Notes: generated by a model from the sequence alone, not told the origin. Counted from the first letter of the stretch, positions 1-9,477 are shown. The stretch is DNA of 64,000 nucleotides from Clostridiaceae bacterium (GCA_018432235.1 JAHDLO010000010.1:496001-560000), one strand, 5' to 3'. Translations and numbers: made by a program.

Positions 1-2
1 TT

Positions 3-134
3 GATAATGCTGTTAAGGAAGCTACCAATGGCGGTAAGGTTAAATTTACTATCGCACCAATTTGGGGCTTTGTTATAAAATATCTTGCACCTATCGCAAT
101 TGGATATATATTCATTACCGGATTAATTGGATAA
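3..134 (+). CDS. C-terminal end of a sodium-dependent (NSS-family) transporter, partial
   Basis: The reading frame is open from the left edge and ends in TAA at 132-134, leaving 43 residues. They contain a tryptophan-rich loop (APIWGFVIKYLAPI) followed by a hydrophobic segment, which fits the last transmembrane helix of neurotransmitter:sodium symporter family proteins. These are inner-membrane, sodium-coupled importers of amino acids or amines. The substrate cannot be judged from this fragment. A hairpin with a T-rich tail follows directly, so this is the natural 3' end of the gene. The family call rests on a short stretch and is moderate. Confidence 0.5.
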   Translation, partial: DNAVKEATNGGKVKFTIAPIWGFVIKYLAPIAIGYIFITGLIG

Positions 135-151
135 TGATTTGAATTGACTGC

Positions 152-191
152 TACAAAGCTCATATCTATCAAGGTATGGGCTTTGTTTTGT
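152..191 (+). terminator. Intrinsic terminator after the symporter gene
   Basis: ACAAAGCTCATA pairs with TATGGGCTTTGT (one G-U pair) around a 10-nt loop and is followed by TTTTG. It lies 17 nt after the stop codon. Confidence 0.75.
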
Positions 192-341
192 CATTTAGAG
201 CCGAGGAGCAAGCACTGGGACCTCTTACATTTTTGATAAAATAAATCTTAGACTATATAAAAGGGGCGTCTCAAAATAGATCATTATAATGTGACTCCAA
301 TAATTTAGAGCAAAATATAAAAAGACAAAGTCCGAAGAATT

Positions 342-464
342 TGCCTTTTGGGTATCATACAATCACCACAGCCATTTATACCAAGGAGATTGTGGCTTGT
401 AAACCGGGGGCTTTCAATTAATATTATCAATTAGTATTGAGGCAATGATACCTTTGGCATGAGG
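342..464. other. Candidate structured RNA or small inverted-repeat element
   Basis: This gene-free stretch (192-522) has a long-range stem. TGCC plus GGTATCAT near 342-358 pairs with ATGATACC plus GGCA near 447-461. Inside are a hairpin ACAGCCA/TGGCTTGT (about 376-402) and an AT-rich hairpin (about 415-444), giving a three-way-junction layout. I do not recognise a known riboswitch class. It lies downstream of both flanking genes, which converge here, so a cis-regulatory role on either is unlikely. A short non-autonomous mobile element is the alternative. Confidence 0.3.
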
Positions 465-522
465 TAATAATTACCTTAAGATGCCGGTGTCCGATTGCTT
501 GATGGGATGCCTGCACGGTTAG

Positions 523-2397
523 CTATTCTCCATCCTGAAGCTCCATAGAGACACCACTGTCTTCCTCCTCAGACACCTGGAATACATTTTCAATGATATA
601 CTCCGATAAAAATATTTCAGCAATCGCTCTTTCATACCCCTCACGGGCCTCCTCCAGCTCTACAGGCTCACCGGTATGTATATGCCATGCCTTGCTATTC
701 TCAAATATGCCATCCTTGGATATTATAAACATCATCTCATTGTTGATAAAGGAGCCCTTGCCTGTGTGCACCTGCTGTACTGCAAAGCCCTCCTTGGTAT
801 TCAGCAGGTCCTTGCCCAGTACATTTTCGTCCTTTGTCTCCAATCCTATCAGATTTGCTATTGTGGGATAAAAATCTATTTGTCCTCCGACCGTCTTTAT
901 CTCTCGCTTTAGATTTGACTGAGGAATATGGATCATCATTGGCACCCTATACATTTCATCCTCTTGATAGGGCTTGCCTAGAAACTCTGTCACTTCCGCG
1001 TTTATTTCTTCATTTCTTGCGTCCAGTCCATGATGGTCTCCGTAGAGGATAATAGCGGTGTTTTCGTAAAGCCCTTCTCGTTTAAGGGCCTCTATTAGCT
1101 CCCCAATTGCAGCATCCAAATAATTTACCGTCTGCAGGTAATCTCCCAGCAGAGTATCCTCATATTTTTCAAGGCTTAATCCCTTCTGTTCCTCCGCCAT
1201 GACATAGGGGTAGTGGGAGGTTACAGTGATATAAAAGGAATAGAAGGGCTTAGGCAGCTGTTTCAGGTATGCCATCGACTGTTGAAATAATGACTTATCA
1301 CTGAGACCCAATCCGATGATTTCCTCCATATTCAGCTCCTCTGAGCTAATGAATTGATCAAAGCCTATGGTTGGATACATGCTCTTTCTATTCCAAAAAT
1401 CCGGTTCATTGCCATGAAATACAATAGTCTCGTAATCCTCCTGCTTTAACAGCATTGGCAATGAAAAAAGCTGTTTACCCTCATACTGCTTATAGCTGAA
1501 GTTTATGGTTGAGGCGTGCAGTCCATTGTGGGTGACGAACTCAGCATCAGAGGTATTACCCCAGCCCACCTGCTCATAATAGCGGGAAAAATAAAGGGTA
1601 TCCTTTGATATCAGCTGGTTTAACACAGGGGTTATGGCTTGACCCTCAACCTCTCTGTTCAAGACAAAGCCCTGCAGAGATTCTGCCTGAATAACAATAA
1701 TATTTTTTCCCTCCAGCAAACCATGATATCGTTTGATGGGATTTTCAGGAGTTTCATTTTCCAGTATCTCCATCCATGCATCGACGTTATCTACAAGGGG
1801 GGTTTTTCCGAAAAGCCGATATACATCGTAAATGTGATAGTTATAGGTACCAAGATTAAATGGCGTATAAAAGCCTCCAGCAGCAATTTTAACCTGCTGA
1901 TTGCCAAAAAATATGCATAAAAACAGTAAAAGCACCCAGGAAAGCTGTCTCGGGCTACGTCGTCGTGTGTCTACAGCAGCTGTTTTCCTGTTCTTAAAAT
2001 ATAAGTATAATACTATGGGCCAATCTGCAAAATACAGGAAATAAACCGGCTTCAAAAGAGTTTTTACACTTCCGGATACCGCCCCCAGATGCCCTACCTG
2101 ATATATGGCATTAATAGGTATTAGGGTGAAAAAATGGCTGTAGTACAGACTGTCAAAAAATAGCAGGGCTGTTAGGGCCATATAAAGCCCCATGAAAATT
2201 TCATCTTTTCTTCGTCTAAATAAGTAATTTGCAATAGAAAATATACTAATTGAGGTAATGACATTTAATAGAGAAACCAGTATACTTCGATACTGAATAT
2301 CTATAAAATGATGAAACACCAATAATTTAATAAAAATCAGCAGATTATATATGGCTATCTTTACCTTATTAGAGCCTTTGGCTTCGTATAAGCTCAT
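523..2397 (-). CDS. LtaS-family phosphoglycerol transferase / membrane sulfatase
   Basis: The 624-aa protein has about five hydrophobic segments in residues 15-170 and then an extracellular sulfatase-type domain. This is the architecture of lipoteichoic acid synthase, which moves glycerol-phosphate from phosphatidylglycerol onto a glycolipid or teichoic chain outside the membrane. Expected active-site elements are present: metal-binding Glu239 in IQAES, the nucleophile Thr282 in GNTSDAE, and metal-binding Asp454-His455 in YGDHHG. The FHGNEPDFWNR and TVTSHYPY motifs are also typical. The start at 2397 has GGAGGG just upstream. It appears to be monocistronic. Family members also include related phosphoglycerol transferases, so true LTA synthesis is likely but not proven. 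Confidence 0.88.
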   Translation of the reverse strand: MSLYEAKGSNKVKIAIYNLLIFIKLLVFHHFIDIQYRSILVSLLNVITSISIFSIANYLFRRRKDEIFMGLYMALTALLFFDSLYYSHFFTLIPINAIYQVGHLGAVSGSVKTLLKPVYFLYFADWPIVLYLYFKNRKTAAVDTRRRSPRQLSWVLLLFLCIFFGNQQVKIAAGGFYTPFNLGTYNYHIYDVYRLFGKTPLVDNVDAWMEILENETPENPIKRYHGLLEGKNIIVIQAESLQGFVLNREVEGQAITPVLNQLISKDTLYFSRYYEQVGWGNTSDAEFVTHNGLHASTINFSYKQYEGKQLFSLPMLLKQEDYETIVFHGNEPDFWNRKSMYPTIGFDQFISSEELNMEEIIGLGLSDKSLFQQSMAYLKQLPKPFYSFYITVTSHYPYVMAEEQKGLSLEKYEDTLLGDYLQTVNYLDAAIGELIEALKREGLYENTAIILYGDHHGLDARNEEINAEVTEFLGKPYQEDEMYRVPMMIHIPQSNLKREIKTVGGQIDFYPTIANLIGLETKDENVLGKDLLNTKEGFAVQQVHTGKGSFINNEMMFIISKDGIFENSKAWHIHTGEPVELEEAREGYERAIAEIFLSEYIIENVFQVSEEEDSGVSMELQDGE

Positions 2398-2532
2398 GAT
2401 TTATCCCTCCGCATTAAAGTCCCTAGTACCTTGTGTCACCTAAAAAGCATTAGCATCATTATAACACAAAATAATAGTCCTTTATAATAGACGCAGGAAT
2501 CAGAAAAAAGTTTCATGGTTTTATCAATTTTA

Positions 2533-3267
2533 TTATTTTTTCTCCGTCAAATGCTTCCAGTACCTCACTGGCATACAACGCTTCTGAAGCTTGGGATTTT
2601 TCCGCTCTGGAATAGCTATATGCCGGTAATAGGCCTTCCACAGCTCCTCATAGGTGGTTTCTCTGGCCTCAAGATTAGGTATGCCCTCTCTGTCGGCATC
2701 TATCAGCACCCATTCCTGTTGATTATACAAAGCGGCAATTTCTCTTTTCAAATCGTGAATCATCCAGTTCTGATCTGACATTCTCTCTGAAAAATGAGGA
2801 GCCAACAGACCGACAATATTATAGTCCGGCTCTATCTCAGCATAATAAAGCTCTCCAATCCGTTGAAATCTCAGAAGCCCCAGCATTCTGTGCTTTTCCA
2901 CCGTCACCCTCTTGCTTATCTGATGGATTTTTAATACCCGAGGGTCCAGTAAATGCTGATTAACACTGTAGCCCAGCCTCCAGCCAAGCCTTAAATAGTC
3001 CAAAATATATCTGCCTGAGCCTGCCTCCTCTGATATATATACATAGTAAACATATTGCAGCGTCTGCTTTGATATCTTCTCTAATATTGAATTATATACT
3101 CTGTCGGCCTTTTCAGGGCAGGCTTCAATAAAGCTGGCGGTTGTCAGTAAATCCGGCTGATATCTTTCCTGAGGAACGATGTCTTCAGGGTTTATTCTTC
3201 TGTAAAAGGCTTCAAATACGGCTGTCAACAGCCCTTCAAAGCTACCGTCATAAATAAAGATATTCAT
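2533..3267 (-). CDS. DUF4130 / TIGR03915-type putative DNA-repair protein
   Basis: The 244-aa protein begins MNIFIYDGSFEGLLTAVFEAF and matches the family described as a probable DNA metabolism protein (DUF4130), found almost always next to a radical-SAM protein of the TIGR03916 type. The biochemical role is not established; DNA base repair or modification is inferred from the partner. The gene starts 2 nt after the stop codon of its partner, so the two are translationally coupled. No transmembrane segment or signal peptide is seen, so it should be cytoplasmic. Confidence 0.85.
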   Translation of the reverse strand: MNIFIYDGSFEGLLTAVFEAFYRRINPEDIVPQERYQPDLLTTASFIEACPEKADRVYNSILEKISKQTLQYVYYVYISEEAGSGRYILDYLRLGWRLGYSVNQHLLDPRVLKIHQISKRVTVEKHRMLGLLRFQRIGELYYAEIEPDYNIVGLLAPHFSERMSDQNWMIHDLKREIAALYNQQEWVLIDADREGIPNLEARETTYEELWKAYYRHIAIPERKNPKLQKRCMPVRYWKHLTEKK

Positions 3268-3269
3268 CG

Positions 3270-4568
3270 CTATAGCTCTCCAAATATTTTAGAATATTGT
3301 TCCTCCGGCTTAATCAAGGCCGTCGTATCGAATATAGAAATTTGTCCGTAGAGGGGTCCCTTTTTCTGAGGACTGTCCAGCAGGCTCTGCCTCAATAGCT
3401 GGCTATCTAAGCTTAATTCACTAAAATATTTACCCTGGCAGGTAATAAAGTACTTTGCCCTTTTCAGTACTACGCCGATTTTCTTTAAGCCTTCAAAATG
3501 AATAGGGCCTGTTCTTCTGGCTATGATAATTCTGTTGGCGGATTGCACCCCTATTCCCGGCACCCTCAGCAGCATTTCATAGGGGGCCTTATTGATTTCT
3601 ACAGGGAAATGCTGCAGGCTCTTCAGTGCCCAGTCGGTCTTAGGGTCCAACTGAATATCGAAGTTGTCATCCTCATTCTGTAGCAGCTCCCCAGCAGAAA
3701 AACCATAAAACCGCAGTAGCCAATCCGCCTGATATAGCCTATGCTCTCTCATGGTGGGAGGGTGCTGTAGGGTGGGCAGTCTGGGATTATTGGTAATGGG
3801 CACATAGGCGGAGTAATACACTCTTTTTAGACTAAAGCGTTGGTATAGGTTTTCCGATAGTCGAATAATTTTAGAATCACTTTCCGGAGTAGCCCCGACA
3901 ATCAGCTGTGTGCTTTGTCCCGCCGGTACAAAGGAGGGCTTATGGCGAAAAAGCTTTTTTTCCTCCTTTGTCTGCTGTATTTCAGTGTTGATTAAGCCCA
4001 TCGGCCGAATGATCTGCTCCTTCCTCTTCTGAGGTGCCAGCAGCTTCAGGCTATCATTGCTAGGAAGCTCTATATTAACGCTCATTCTGTCGACGTATTT
4101 TCCCGCCTCTGATATCAGCCTATAATCGGCACCGGGAATTGCCTTCACATGTATATAGCCATTGAAGCGATAAAGCTCCCGCAGCAGCTTTACCGTATCT
4201 AAAAGCTGCTCCATGGTATAATCAGGATTTTTAACGATTGCAGAGCTGAGAAAAAGCCCCTCTATGTAATTTCTTCTGTAAAAATTAATGGTTAAATCCG
4301 CCAGCTCCTTTGGGGTGAACTCAGCCCTTGGCACATCGTTGGAGATTCTGTTTAAGCAATAGGCGCAATCGTAGACGCAATAATTCGTATAAAGAATTTT
4401 TAAAAGGGATATACATCGTCCATCCTCTGACCAGCTATGGCAGATCCCGCTTTCCGCTGCATTTCCTATGCCTCCAGCTTTGTTTTTTCTGCTGCTGCCA
4501 CTGGAAGAGCAGGAAACATCATATTTTGCAGCATCTGATAAAATTTTCAGCTTATCCTGTAGCTCCAT
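3270..4568 (-). CDS. Putative DNA modification/repair radical SAM protein (TIGR03916 type)
   Basis: The 432-aa protein carries the radical-SAM iron-sulfur motif C-x3-C-x2-C (Cys64, Cys68, Cys71 in YCVYDCAYC). Near the C terminus (about 330-352) it has a helix-hairpin-helix element (VPGIGVQSANRI), typical of DNA-binding repair enzymes. The radical-SAM core plus HhH plus the adjacent DUF4130 gene is the diagnostic arrangement of this conserved but uncharacterised pair. The long upstream region contains a LexA-like box beside a TATAAT, suggesting SOS control. The substrate is unknown. Confidence 0.87.
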   Translation of the reverse strand: MELQDKLKILSDAAKYDVSCSSSGSSRKNKAGGIGNAAESGICHSWSEDGRCISLLKILYTNYCVYDCAYCLNRISNDVPRAEFTPKELADLTINFYRRNYIEGLFLSSAIVKNPDYTMEQLLDTVKLLRELYRFNGYIHVKAIPGADYRLISEAGKYVDRMSVNIELPSNDSLKLLAPQKRKEQIIRPMGLINTEIQQTKEEKKLFRHKPSFVPAGQSTQLIVGATPESDSKIIRLSENLYQRFSLKRVYYSAYVPITNNPRLPTLQHPPTMREHRLYQADWLLRFYGFSAGELLQNEDDNFDIQLDPKTDWALKSLQHFPVEINKAPYEMLLRVPGIGVQSANRIIIARRTGPIHFEGLKKIGVVLKRAKYFITCQGKYFSELSLDSQLLRQSLLDSPQKKGPLYGQISIFDTTALIKPEEQYSKIFGEL

Positions 4569-4843
4569 GGACCTTCCTCCTTTAGTTCATAGTATGTCGC
4601 TTCAGTCTCTAATCTCATATGTCGCTTTCGGCTCTTATGTCAATGGAATTAATTTATTTATTTATTTTGCACTTAATCGTAAATATCTTGCTGAAAAATA
4701 GAATCTTCTTTTGATAGAATTTACGTCTTATGTCATTGTCTTATATCATTGATGAAATTACATATGACCAAGAGGCAAATACCTTGAGTCATTTGAAAGT
4801 TGACATAAATTCCGTGGACGACGAAGCAGTATTTTTCATTTAC

Positions 4844-4870
4844 CAAACATACGTTCTTTTTTCTATTATA
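4844..4870 (-). promoter_or_regulatory. Candidate LexA (SOS) box and -10 element for the radical-SAM pair
   Basis: Reading leftwards, a perfect TATAAT (4865-4870) is followed by AGAACGTATGTTTG (4844-4857). The Firmicute LexA consensus is CGAACRNRYGTTYG; here GAAC-N4-GTTT differs by one base. The -35 is weak. The position just downstream of the -10 would allow repression. The distance to the 4568 start codon is about 280 nt, which is long. The deacetylase at 4956 on the other strand is a less likely target. Confidence 0.45.
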
Positions 4871-4955
4871 CCATGTTAAATTCACTACAAGGAAGGTTTT
4901 TTTAATTTTTTCTTGAATTAATATTATGTCGAAAATACAGGGAGGGAAGTCATAT

Positions 4956-6176
4956 ATGAAAAGAAGGTTATTTTTATTAATTACTGCAATACTAATCCTT
5001 ACGGGTTTCCGCCCTGATGGTGTCTATGCACTGGAAAATCAGAAGCCTGAGTCGGATATTAAAATCCCAATACTGATGTACCACCATTTTACAGAGGGGG
5101 AGCCGCCCTCAGGGAGAGAGGGAGAAATAATCTCCGTTAAGCTGTTTGAGGACCAAATGTCATATTTGAAATCAAAGGGCTTTAATACCATCTCTGCTGC
5201 AGAGCTGAGGGATTTTCTATATTTTGATGCTGAACTACCAGAAAACCCTATAGTAATAACCATCGACGACGGCTATGAGAGCAATTATACCCTTGCCTTT
5301 CCTATCCTACAGCAGTTGAATATGAAGGCGATTATAAGCGTTATTGTCAGCTCTAGAGGAAAAAAGCCCGGAGAATTTCAGCATTTCACCTGGGAGGAAG
5401 CACAGATAATGCTGGAAAGCGGCCTGGTGGAGATCGGCAGCCATACCTACAATCTTCATAATTATGCCATACAGCCTCAGGCTGATGAAGCCATACCGGA
5501 TTATGAGGACAGAATCTTTCATGACTTTTTGATTGCTAAGAATGGCATACAGAAAAATTTAAGTATCGATCCCTTTGTCTTTACATATCCCTACGGCATG
5601 TATAACAGGTACTCACAGGCCATTGCACTGGAGCTAGGCTTTGATATACAATTTTCAGTTAATGCCGGGGTAGTTACAAAGGATAGCAACCCCTTGGCCC
5701 TGGAGCGTATCAATGTCAGAGGAGATGAAAGCCCTCAACAGGTTCTTTCACACATACATAAGTATATGGGAATTGAGGAAAGCGATGAGGTACAGGCGCC
5801 TACTGCCTATGCAGCAAGTCCAATGGAGGTCTATCTGAAGGCCAGCAAATACAAGCTTCTAAACAAAAATGATTTATATCAGCTGCAAAATAATATTACC
5901 AATTATGAAACTCAGCAGTTTCTGCTAAATAGAACAAAGGAACTGGAGAACTTTGAAGTAATGCCTGCAATCGTGCATAATCTTGAAAGGATTAGTCCAA
6001 TATTGGAAAGAATGACGGCGCTGGACATGAGCAATACCCTTCTAACCTATGGCGAGGCATTAAATTATCTTATGCTGATAGGGAATATAGAGGGTATCAA
6101 GGGCTATTACCCAACGGATAAGCTGTTGACCCAAGTCGAGTTTGTGGATTTGCTGATTAAGGTAATTGAAAACTAG
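4956..6176 (+). CDS. Secreted polysaccharide deacetylase (NodB domain)
   Basis: The 406-aa protein starts at the ATG preceded by GGGAGG, 30 nt inside the longest reading frame. That puts a clean signal peptide (MKRRLFLLITAILILTGF) at the N terminus. The carbohydrate esterase 4 motifs are visible: ITIDDGYESN (catalytic Asp and metal Asp), EIGSHTYNLHN (metal-binding His pair) and FTYPYGMYN. Enzymes of this fold remove acetyl groups from cell-wall or capsular amino sugars, acting outside the membrane. The last 120 residues resemble an SLH-like or other wall-associated tail (TYGEALNYLML...). No operon partner is present. Confidence 0.88.
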   Translation: MKRRLFLLITAILILTGFRPDGVYALENQKPESDIKIPILMYHHFTEGEPPSGREGEIISVKLFEDQMSYLKSKGFNTISAAELRDFLYFDAELPENPIVITIDDGYESNYTLAFPILQQLNMKAIISVIVSSRGKKPGEFQHFTWEEAQIMLESGLVEIGSHTYNLHNYAIQPQADEAIPDYEDRIFHDFLIAKNGIQKNLSIDPFVFTYPYGMYNRYSQAIALELGFDIQFSVNAGVVTKDSNPLALERINVRGDESPQQVLSHIHKYMGIEESDEVQAPTAYAASPMEVYLKASKYKLLNKNDLYQLQNNITNYETQQFLLNRTKELENFEVMPAIVHNLERISPILERMTALDMSNTLLTYGEALNYLMLIGNIEGIKGYYPTDKLLTQVEFVDLLIKVIEN

Positions 6177-6228
6177 TAACGAAAGAGCATCTCAATAGAC
6201 TGTTTGAAAACACTAAAGAAAAATAAAT

Positions 6229-6279
6229 AAAACCAGCATCTGCAACGTATGTCATCTACGTTAGGGTGCTGGTTTTTTA
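6229..6279. terminator. Bidirectional terminator between convergent deacetylase and ABC operon
   Basis: AAACCAGCATC pairs with GGTGCTGGTTT, with an inner AACGTA/TACGTT stem. T-runs flank both sides, so it can stop the deacetylase transcript from the left and the DUF3842/ABC operon from the right. Confidence 0.85.
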
Positions 6280-6378
6280 CAGCTATGCAATGTTACCTCA
6301 GCCTTCAATCAATATCCCGGATAATGCAAGATACCATGAACTTATATCGGTCTAAGAAGGCATCTGTTGCCGCCTCCC

Positions 6379-6801
6379 TTATTTTTTCCCTTCATGATAC
6401 AACGCAAGAGCCTTATTCACGCCCCATTCTACATGATACTGCATCGTGTCCTCTACAACACCGGTTACATAAACACTACATTTATTAAAGGGAATCAAAA
6501 CCTTTGCTGCGCTGCTTTCAGTTATTGCCTGAGCCATTTTAGGCGTTAATTCCCCCAGCATAGAATTTGCAACGATTATGCCAATGGGCCCCATGATGAT
6601 ATCTACTCTAGGGGCATTATATACGATTGGGTTTTCTCCGGTGGCCCCATCCTTCGCCCCAGCCTTTATCATATTAGCGGTTGCTATGGAGTTGGTTCCC
6701 AGTGCGATAATCTGGATGCCCTCCTCACAGGTGTTCTTTAGCTTTTCTATAATACTCTTTCCAAGGCCCCCGCCCTGTCCATCTATGACAGCAATTTTCA
6801 T
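6379..6801 (-). CDS. DUF3842 family protein
   Basis: The 140-aa protein begins MKIAVIDGQGGGLGKSIIEKL, the glycine-rich start characteristic of the DUF3842 family. This looks like a nucleotide-binding loop. It also has the conserved IVYNAPRVDIIMGP and FNKCSVYVTG stretches. The function is unknown. It is the last gene of an ABC importer operon, 45 nt after the second ATPase gene. Clostridial DUF3842 genes are commonly found near metal or peptide importers, so an accessory role in metal handling is an inference only. Confidence 0.8.
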   Translation of the reverse strand: MKIAVIDGQGGGLGKSIIEKLKNTCEEGIQIIALGTNSIATANMIKAGAKDGATGENPIVYNAPRVDIIMGPIGIIVANSMLGELTPKMAQAITESSAAKVLIPFNKCSVYVTGVVEDTMQYHVEWGVNKALALYHEGKK

Positions 6802-6846
6802 TTTCTAACCCCCATGCCTATATTAGTACCAAATCTTCTTATTTTA

Positions 6847-7473
6847 TTATACCAAAAATAGGTCAGGCGAATTAATATTTTTGAAATCAACGACTCGACT
6901 GCATAACCGATTGATCAAATGGGCCTCATGGCTAATTACTACCATTCCAATATTTCGTTCCCTAACTATCCTCATAACCACCTGCCATATCTGAGCTTGA
7001 GTGATGGCATCCAGCATAGTGGTCATTTCATCGGCAATTAAAAATTGTGTTTCAGGACCCAATGCCCTGGCAACACAAAAACGCTGCAGCTCACCACCCG
7101 AGAGCTCGTTGGGCCATCGGGTAAGCCATTGCTTTTCAATGCCCAGCTCCTCCAAAAGGTCATCGCTGGGATGCCAGCCCTCATTCAAGGTTTTACGCAT
7201 CTGCCACCGGGGATTCACTGCCCGTTCTGGATGCTGGAATATTAGCTGTACAGGATTGAAGCCCACAGTGGGTAATGGTTTGTCATCAATGGTGACCACA
7301 CCCTTTTCCGGCAGCTGATAGCCTGCCAAAATTCTCCCCAGAGTAGTCTTTCCACAGCCGCTGGGCCCCAACAGACCCACCACCTCACCGGGGGCTATGG
7401 CAATGCTGACATTGTCTAAAACTAAGGAGCCCTTATTATAACCAAAGCTGATGTTTTCTCCTTTAAGAAGCAT
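6847..7473 (-). CDS. ABC transporter ATP-binding protein (OppF/NikE type)
   Basis: The 208-aa ATPase has Walker A GPSGCGKT (about residues 35-42), signature LSGGELQ (about 123) and Walker B FLIADEM. It lacks the long C-terminal oligopeptide extension, which fits the shorter NikE/CntF-like subunit. The start at 7473 overlaps the preceding ATPase gene by 11 nt, with GAGGTG as its ribosome site. It works with the gene at 7463-8440 to energise the two permeases at 8602-10466. The substrate is nickel or peptide. Confidence 0.87.
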   Translation of the reverse strand: MLLKGENISFGYNKGSLVLDNVSIAIAPGEVVGLLGPSGCGKTTLGRILAGYQLPEKGVVTIDDKPLPTVGFNPVQLIFQHPERAVNPRWQMRKTLNEGWHPSDDLLEELGIEKQWLTRWPNELSGGELQRFCVARALGPETQFLIADEMTTMLDAITQAQIWQVVMRIVRERNIGMVVISHEAHLINRLCSRVVDFKNINSPDLFLV

Positions 7474-8440
7474 AAATACACCTCACCATACCATCCCTTA
7501 TTTCCCTTGCCTCTGGCTGCTTTTCAGCGCAGCTTGCCGTTGCCCTTTCACACCTTGGCTGAAAAAAGCAACCACAGGGCAGATTTTGTGGCAGAGGCTG
7601 AACCCCTTCAATTGGAATAAATTCATTTTGAGGCAGGGCTCGCCACAGGGCTCTGCTATAGGGATGTCTTAAATCCTGTCCTGTCCCTGAAAAATCTGCA
7701 ACTGGTGCCACCTCAACAGTCGTGCCTGCATAAAATACGGCAATATTATCTGCTACCTTTAACGCAGTCTCGATATCATGGGTTATGAGTATGACACCAC
7801 ATCCCGACTCCGCCAGTCCTTTAAAATGCAAAAGGGCCTCATCAACTATTTTGGGGTCTAGACCCGGTGTCGGCTCATCGGCTATCACCAGCTTAGCCCC
7901 ACTGACCATTGCTGTTGAAACCAATATCCGTCTAGACATGCCACCCGACAGCTGAAATGGATACATCCCCTCCACCGATTGCTTTAATTGATACCGCTCA
8001 AATACTCTGCGTTGTGCCTCGACGGGATTTTCATTTCTGACGGAGGTACGAACCTGCTTCCCGACCTTCATGAGGGGGTCGAGAAAATTAACAGACTGGG
8101 GCACCAGTACAATCTCCTGCCCCCGCAGCCTCTCTTGATCCTTGGTGGTTAGTTCATTCCCCATGTATTTAATACTGCCGGTTACTGTCGCATTTTTAGG
8201 CAGTATACCTAATATCGCGTGGGCCAGCAGGCTTTTCCCGGAGCCACTGGAGCCAACAATGGCCAATATTTCACCCTTCTTGACAGCAGCATTAAGACTG
8301 GATATCACCTTTAAATCCATTTGCTGCAAACCTTTGTTGTATTGACGAAAGGCTACAGAAAGATTCTCCACCTCCAGAAGCATTTCATTCGAGGTATAAG
8401 CAGGAGAATTTTCTGCTGTGCTATCTTTTTTGTCAGTCAT
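7463..8440 (-). CDS. ABC transporter ATP-binding protein (OppD/NikD type)
   Basis: The 325-aa ATPase has Walker A GSSGSGKS, signature LSGGM, Walker B LVIADEPTPGLD and a switch His in LITHD. The C terminus carries the cysteine-containing OppD/DppD extension (CGCFFQPRCERATASC), in related proteins a likely iron-sulfur or structural element. A 161-nt gap with no recognisable feature separates it from the permease gene upstream. It is the first of two paired ATPases in the operon, as in nickel and dipeptide importers. Confidence 0.88.
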   Translation of the reverse strand: MTDKKDSTAENSPAYTSNEMLLEVENLSVAFRQYNKGLQQMDLKVISSLNAAVKKGEILAIVGSSGSGKSLLAHAILGILPKNATVTGSIKYMGNELTTKDQERLRGQEIVLVPQSVNFLDPLMKVGKQVRTSVRNENPVEAQRRVFERYQLKQSVEGMYPFQLSGGMSRRILVSTAMVSGAKLVIADEPTPGLDPKIVDEALLHFKGLAESGCGVILITHDIETALKVADNIAVFYAGTTVEVAPVADFSGTGQDLRHPYSRALWRALPQNEFIPIEGVQPLPQNLPCGCFFQPRCERATASCAEKQPEAREIRDGMVRCIYAS

Positions 8441-8601
8441 ATATCACATACCTCCTTCTATTGAAACCGATGTCTGGTTCCGAAGAAATTACACTATTGC
8501 TGAACTCGGTTATGGTACAAGTCCCTTGCGCACTTAAATATTGGATATCTGCAGGATAATTCTCTTCAAAATGTTACTCAACTTTCAAATGGCACAATGT
8601 A

Positions 8602-9477
8602 CTAGCTATGGGCATTGTAGGGGTCCATAAGCTTGCGAAGATTATCTCCCAAAATATCAAATAAACGAACAATTATCAATAATGATAGACCTGGAAAAAA
8701 TGCCAGCCACCACATTCCCACTGAAAGGTATCTCATGGATTCCGAGAGTATAATGCCGATTGCCGGCTGATGAGGCGAAAGGCCAAAGCCTAAAAAGGTA
8801 ATAGAGGCTTCATGTAAAATCGCATGAGAAAATAATAATACCAACCCCACCAGCATCTGCGGTATCAAATGAGGGACAATATGCTGTGCTGCTATCCACC
8901 ATCTGGATTTTCCCATCCGCCTGGATATTTGAACATATTCCGTAGAACGCAGCTGAAGCACCTCCCCCCGTACCACCCTGGTTAAGCTGGGCCAATGGGT
9001 CAGAGCCACCCCTATGACAACTCCCCTCATGCCACCCCCCAGAGCGACGGCTATAAGGATGAGTGCTACAAGATGGGGTATGCTCATAAATAAATCCACC
9101 AGCCAGGTAACAATAGTATCCACCCTATTGCCCATGGTGGCAGCGGCAATTCCCAGGACTAAGGCTATAATCGTACTAATTGCAGCCGCTATAAGACCCA
9201 CAAAGATGCTTAAGGTCAAGCCCTTTATGGTTCTGGTCAGCATATCTCTGCCCAGCCAGTCGGTGCCGAAGGGATGACTAAAGGAGGGAGCTTGATTTCT
9301 GGCCTCCAGATTTGTTGTTATTCTTTCATTACTAAGGAGCAAGCCCCCAAGAATGATGCTTAGCAATAATATCCCTATGACGGCTGTGGTTATAATGGTT
9401 CTTTGCCTTCGGTTTAAGCCCATCATCGTCAGTATCCCCGAAGATGGCCTAGTATTGGTATCTGTTGTATTTATCAT
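8602..9477 (-). CDS. ABC transporter permease (OppC/NikC type)
   Basis: The 291-aa membrane protein has an N-terminal OppC_N-like segment (RQRTIITTAVIGILLLSIIL), the SHPFGTDWLGRDMLTR signature of OppC/NikC permeases and about six hydrophobic helices with the EAA loop near residue 185. The start codon overlaps the stop of the other permease (ATGA), with AAGGAGG as ribosome site, which indicates coupled translation and a heterodimeric pore. Confidence 0.9.
   Translation of the reverse strand: MINTTDTNTRPSSGILTMMGLNRRQRTIITTAVIGILLLSIILGGLLLSNERITTNLEARNQAPSFSHPFGTDWLGRDMLTRTIKGLTLSIFVGLIAAAISTIIALVLGIAAATMGNRVDTIVTWLVDLFMSIPHLVALILIAVALGGGMRGVVIGVALTHWPSLTRVVRGEVLQLRSTEYVQISRRMGKSRWWIAAQHIVPHLIPQMLVGLVLLFSHAILHEASITFLGFGLSPHQPAIGIILSESMRYLSVGMWWLAFFPGLSLLIIVRLFDILGDNLRKLMDPYNAHS

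Noticed and set aside
240..300. End of an insertion sequence suggested by GGGGCGTCTCAAAATAG
   Set aside because: No matching inverted end or transposase fragment could be found nearby; a similar word near 6188 is too short to count.
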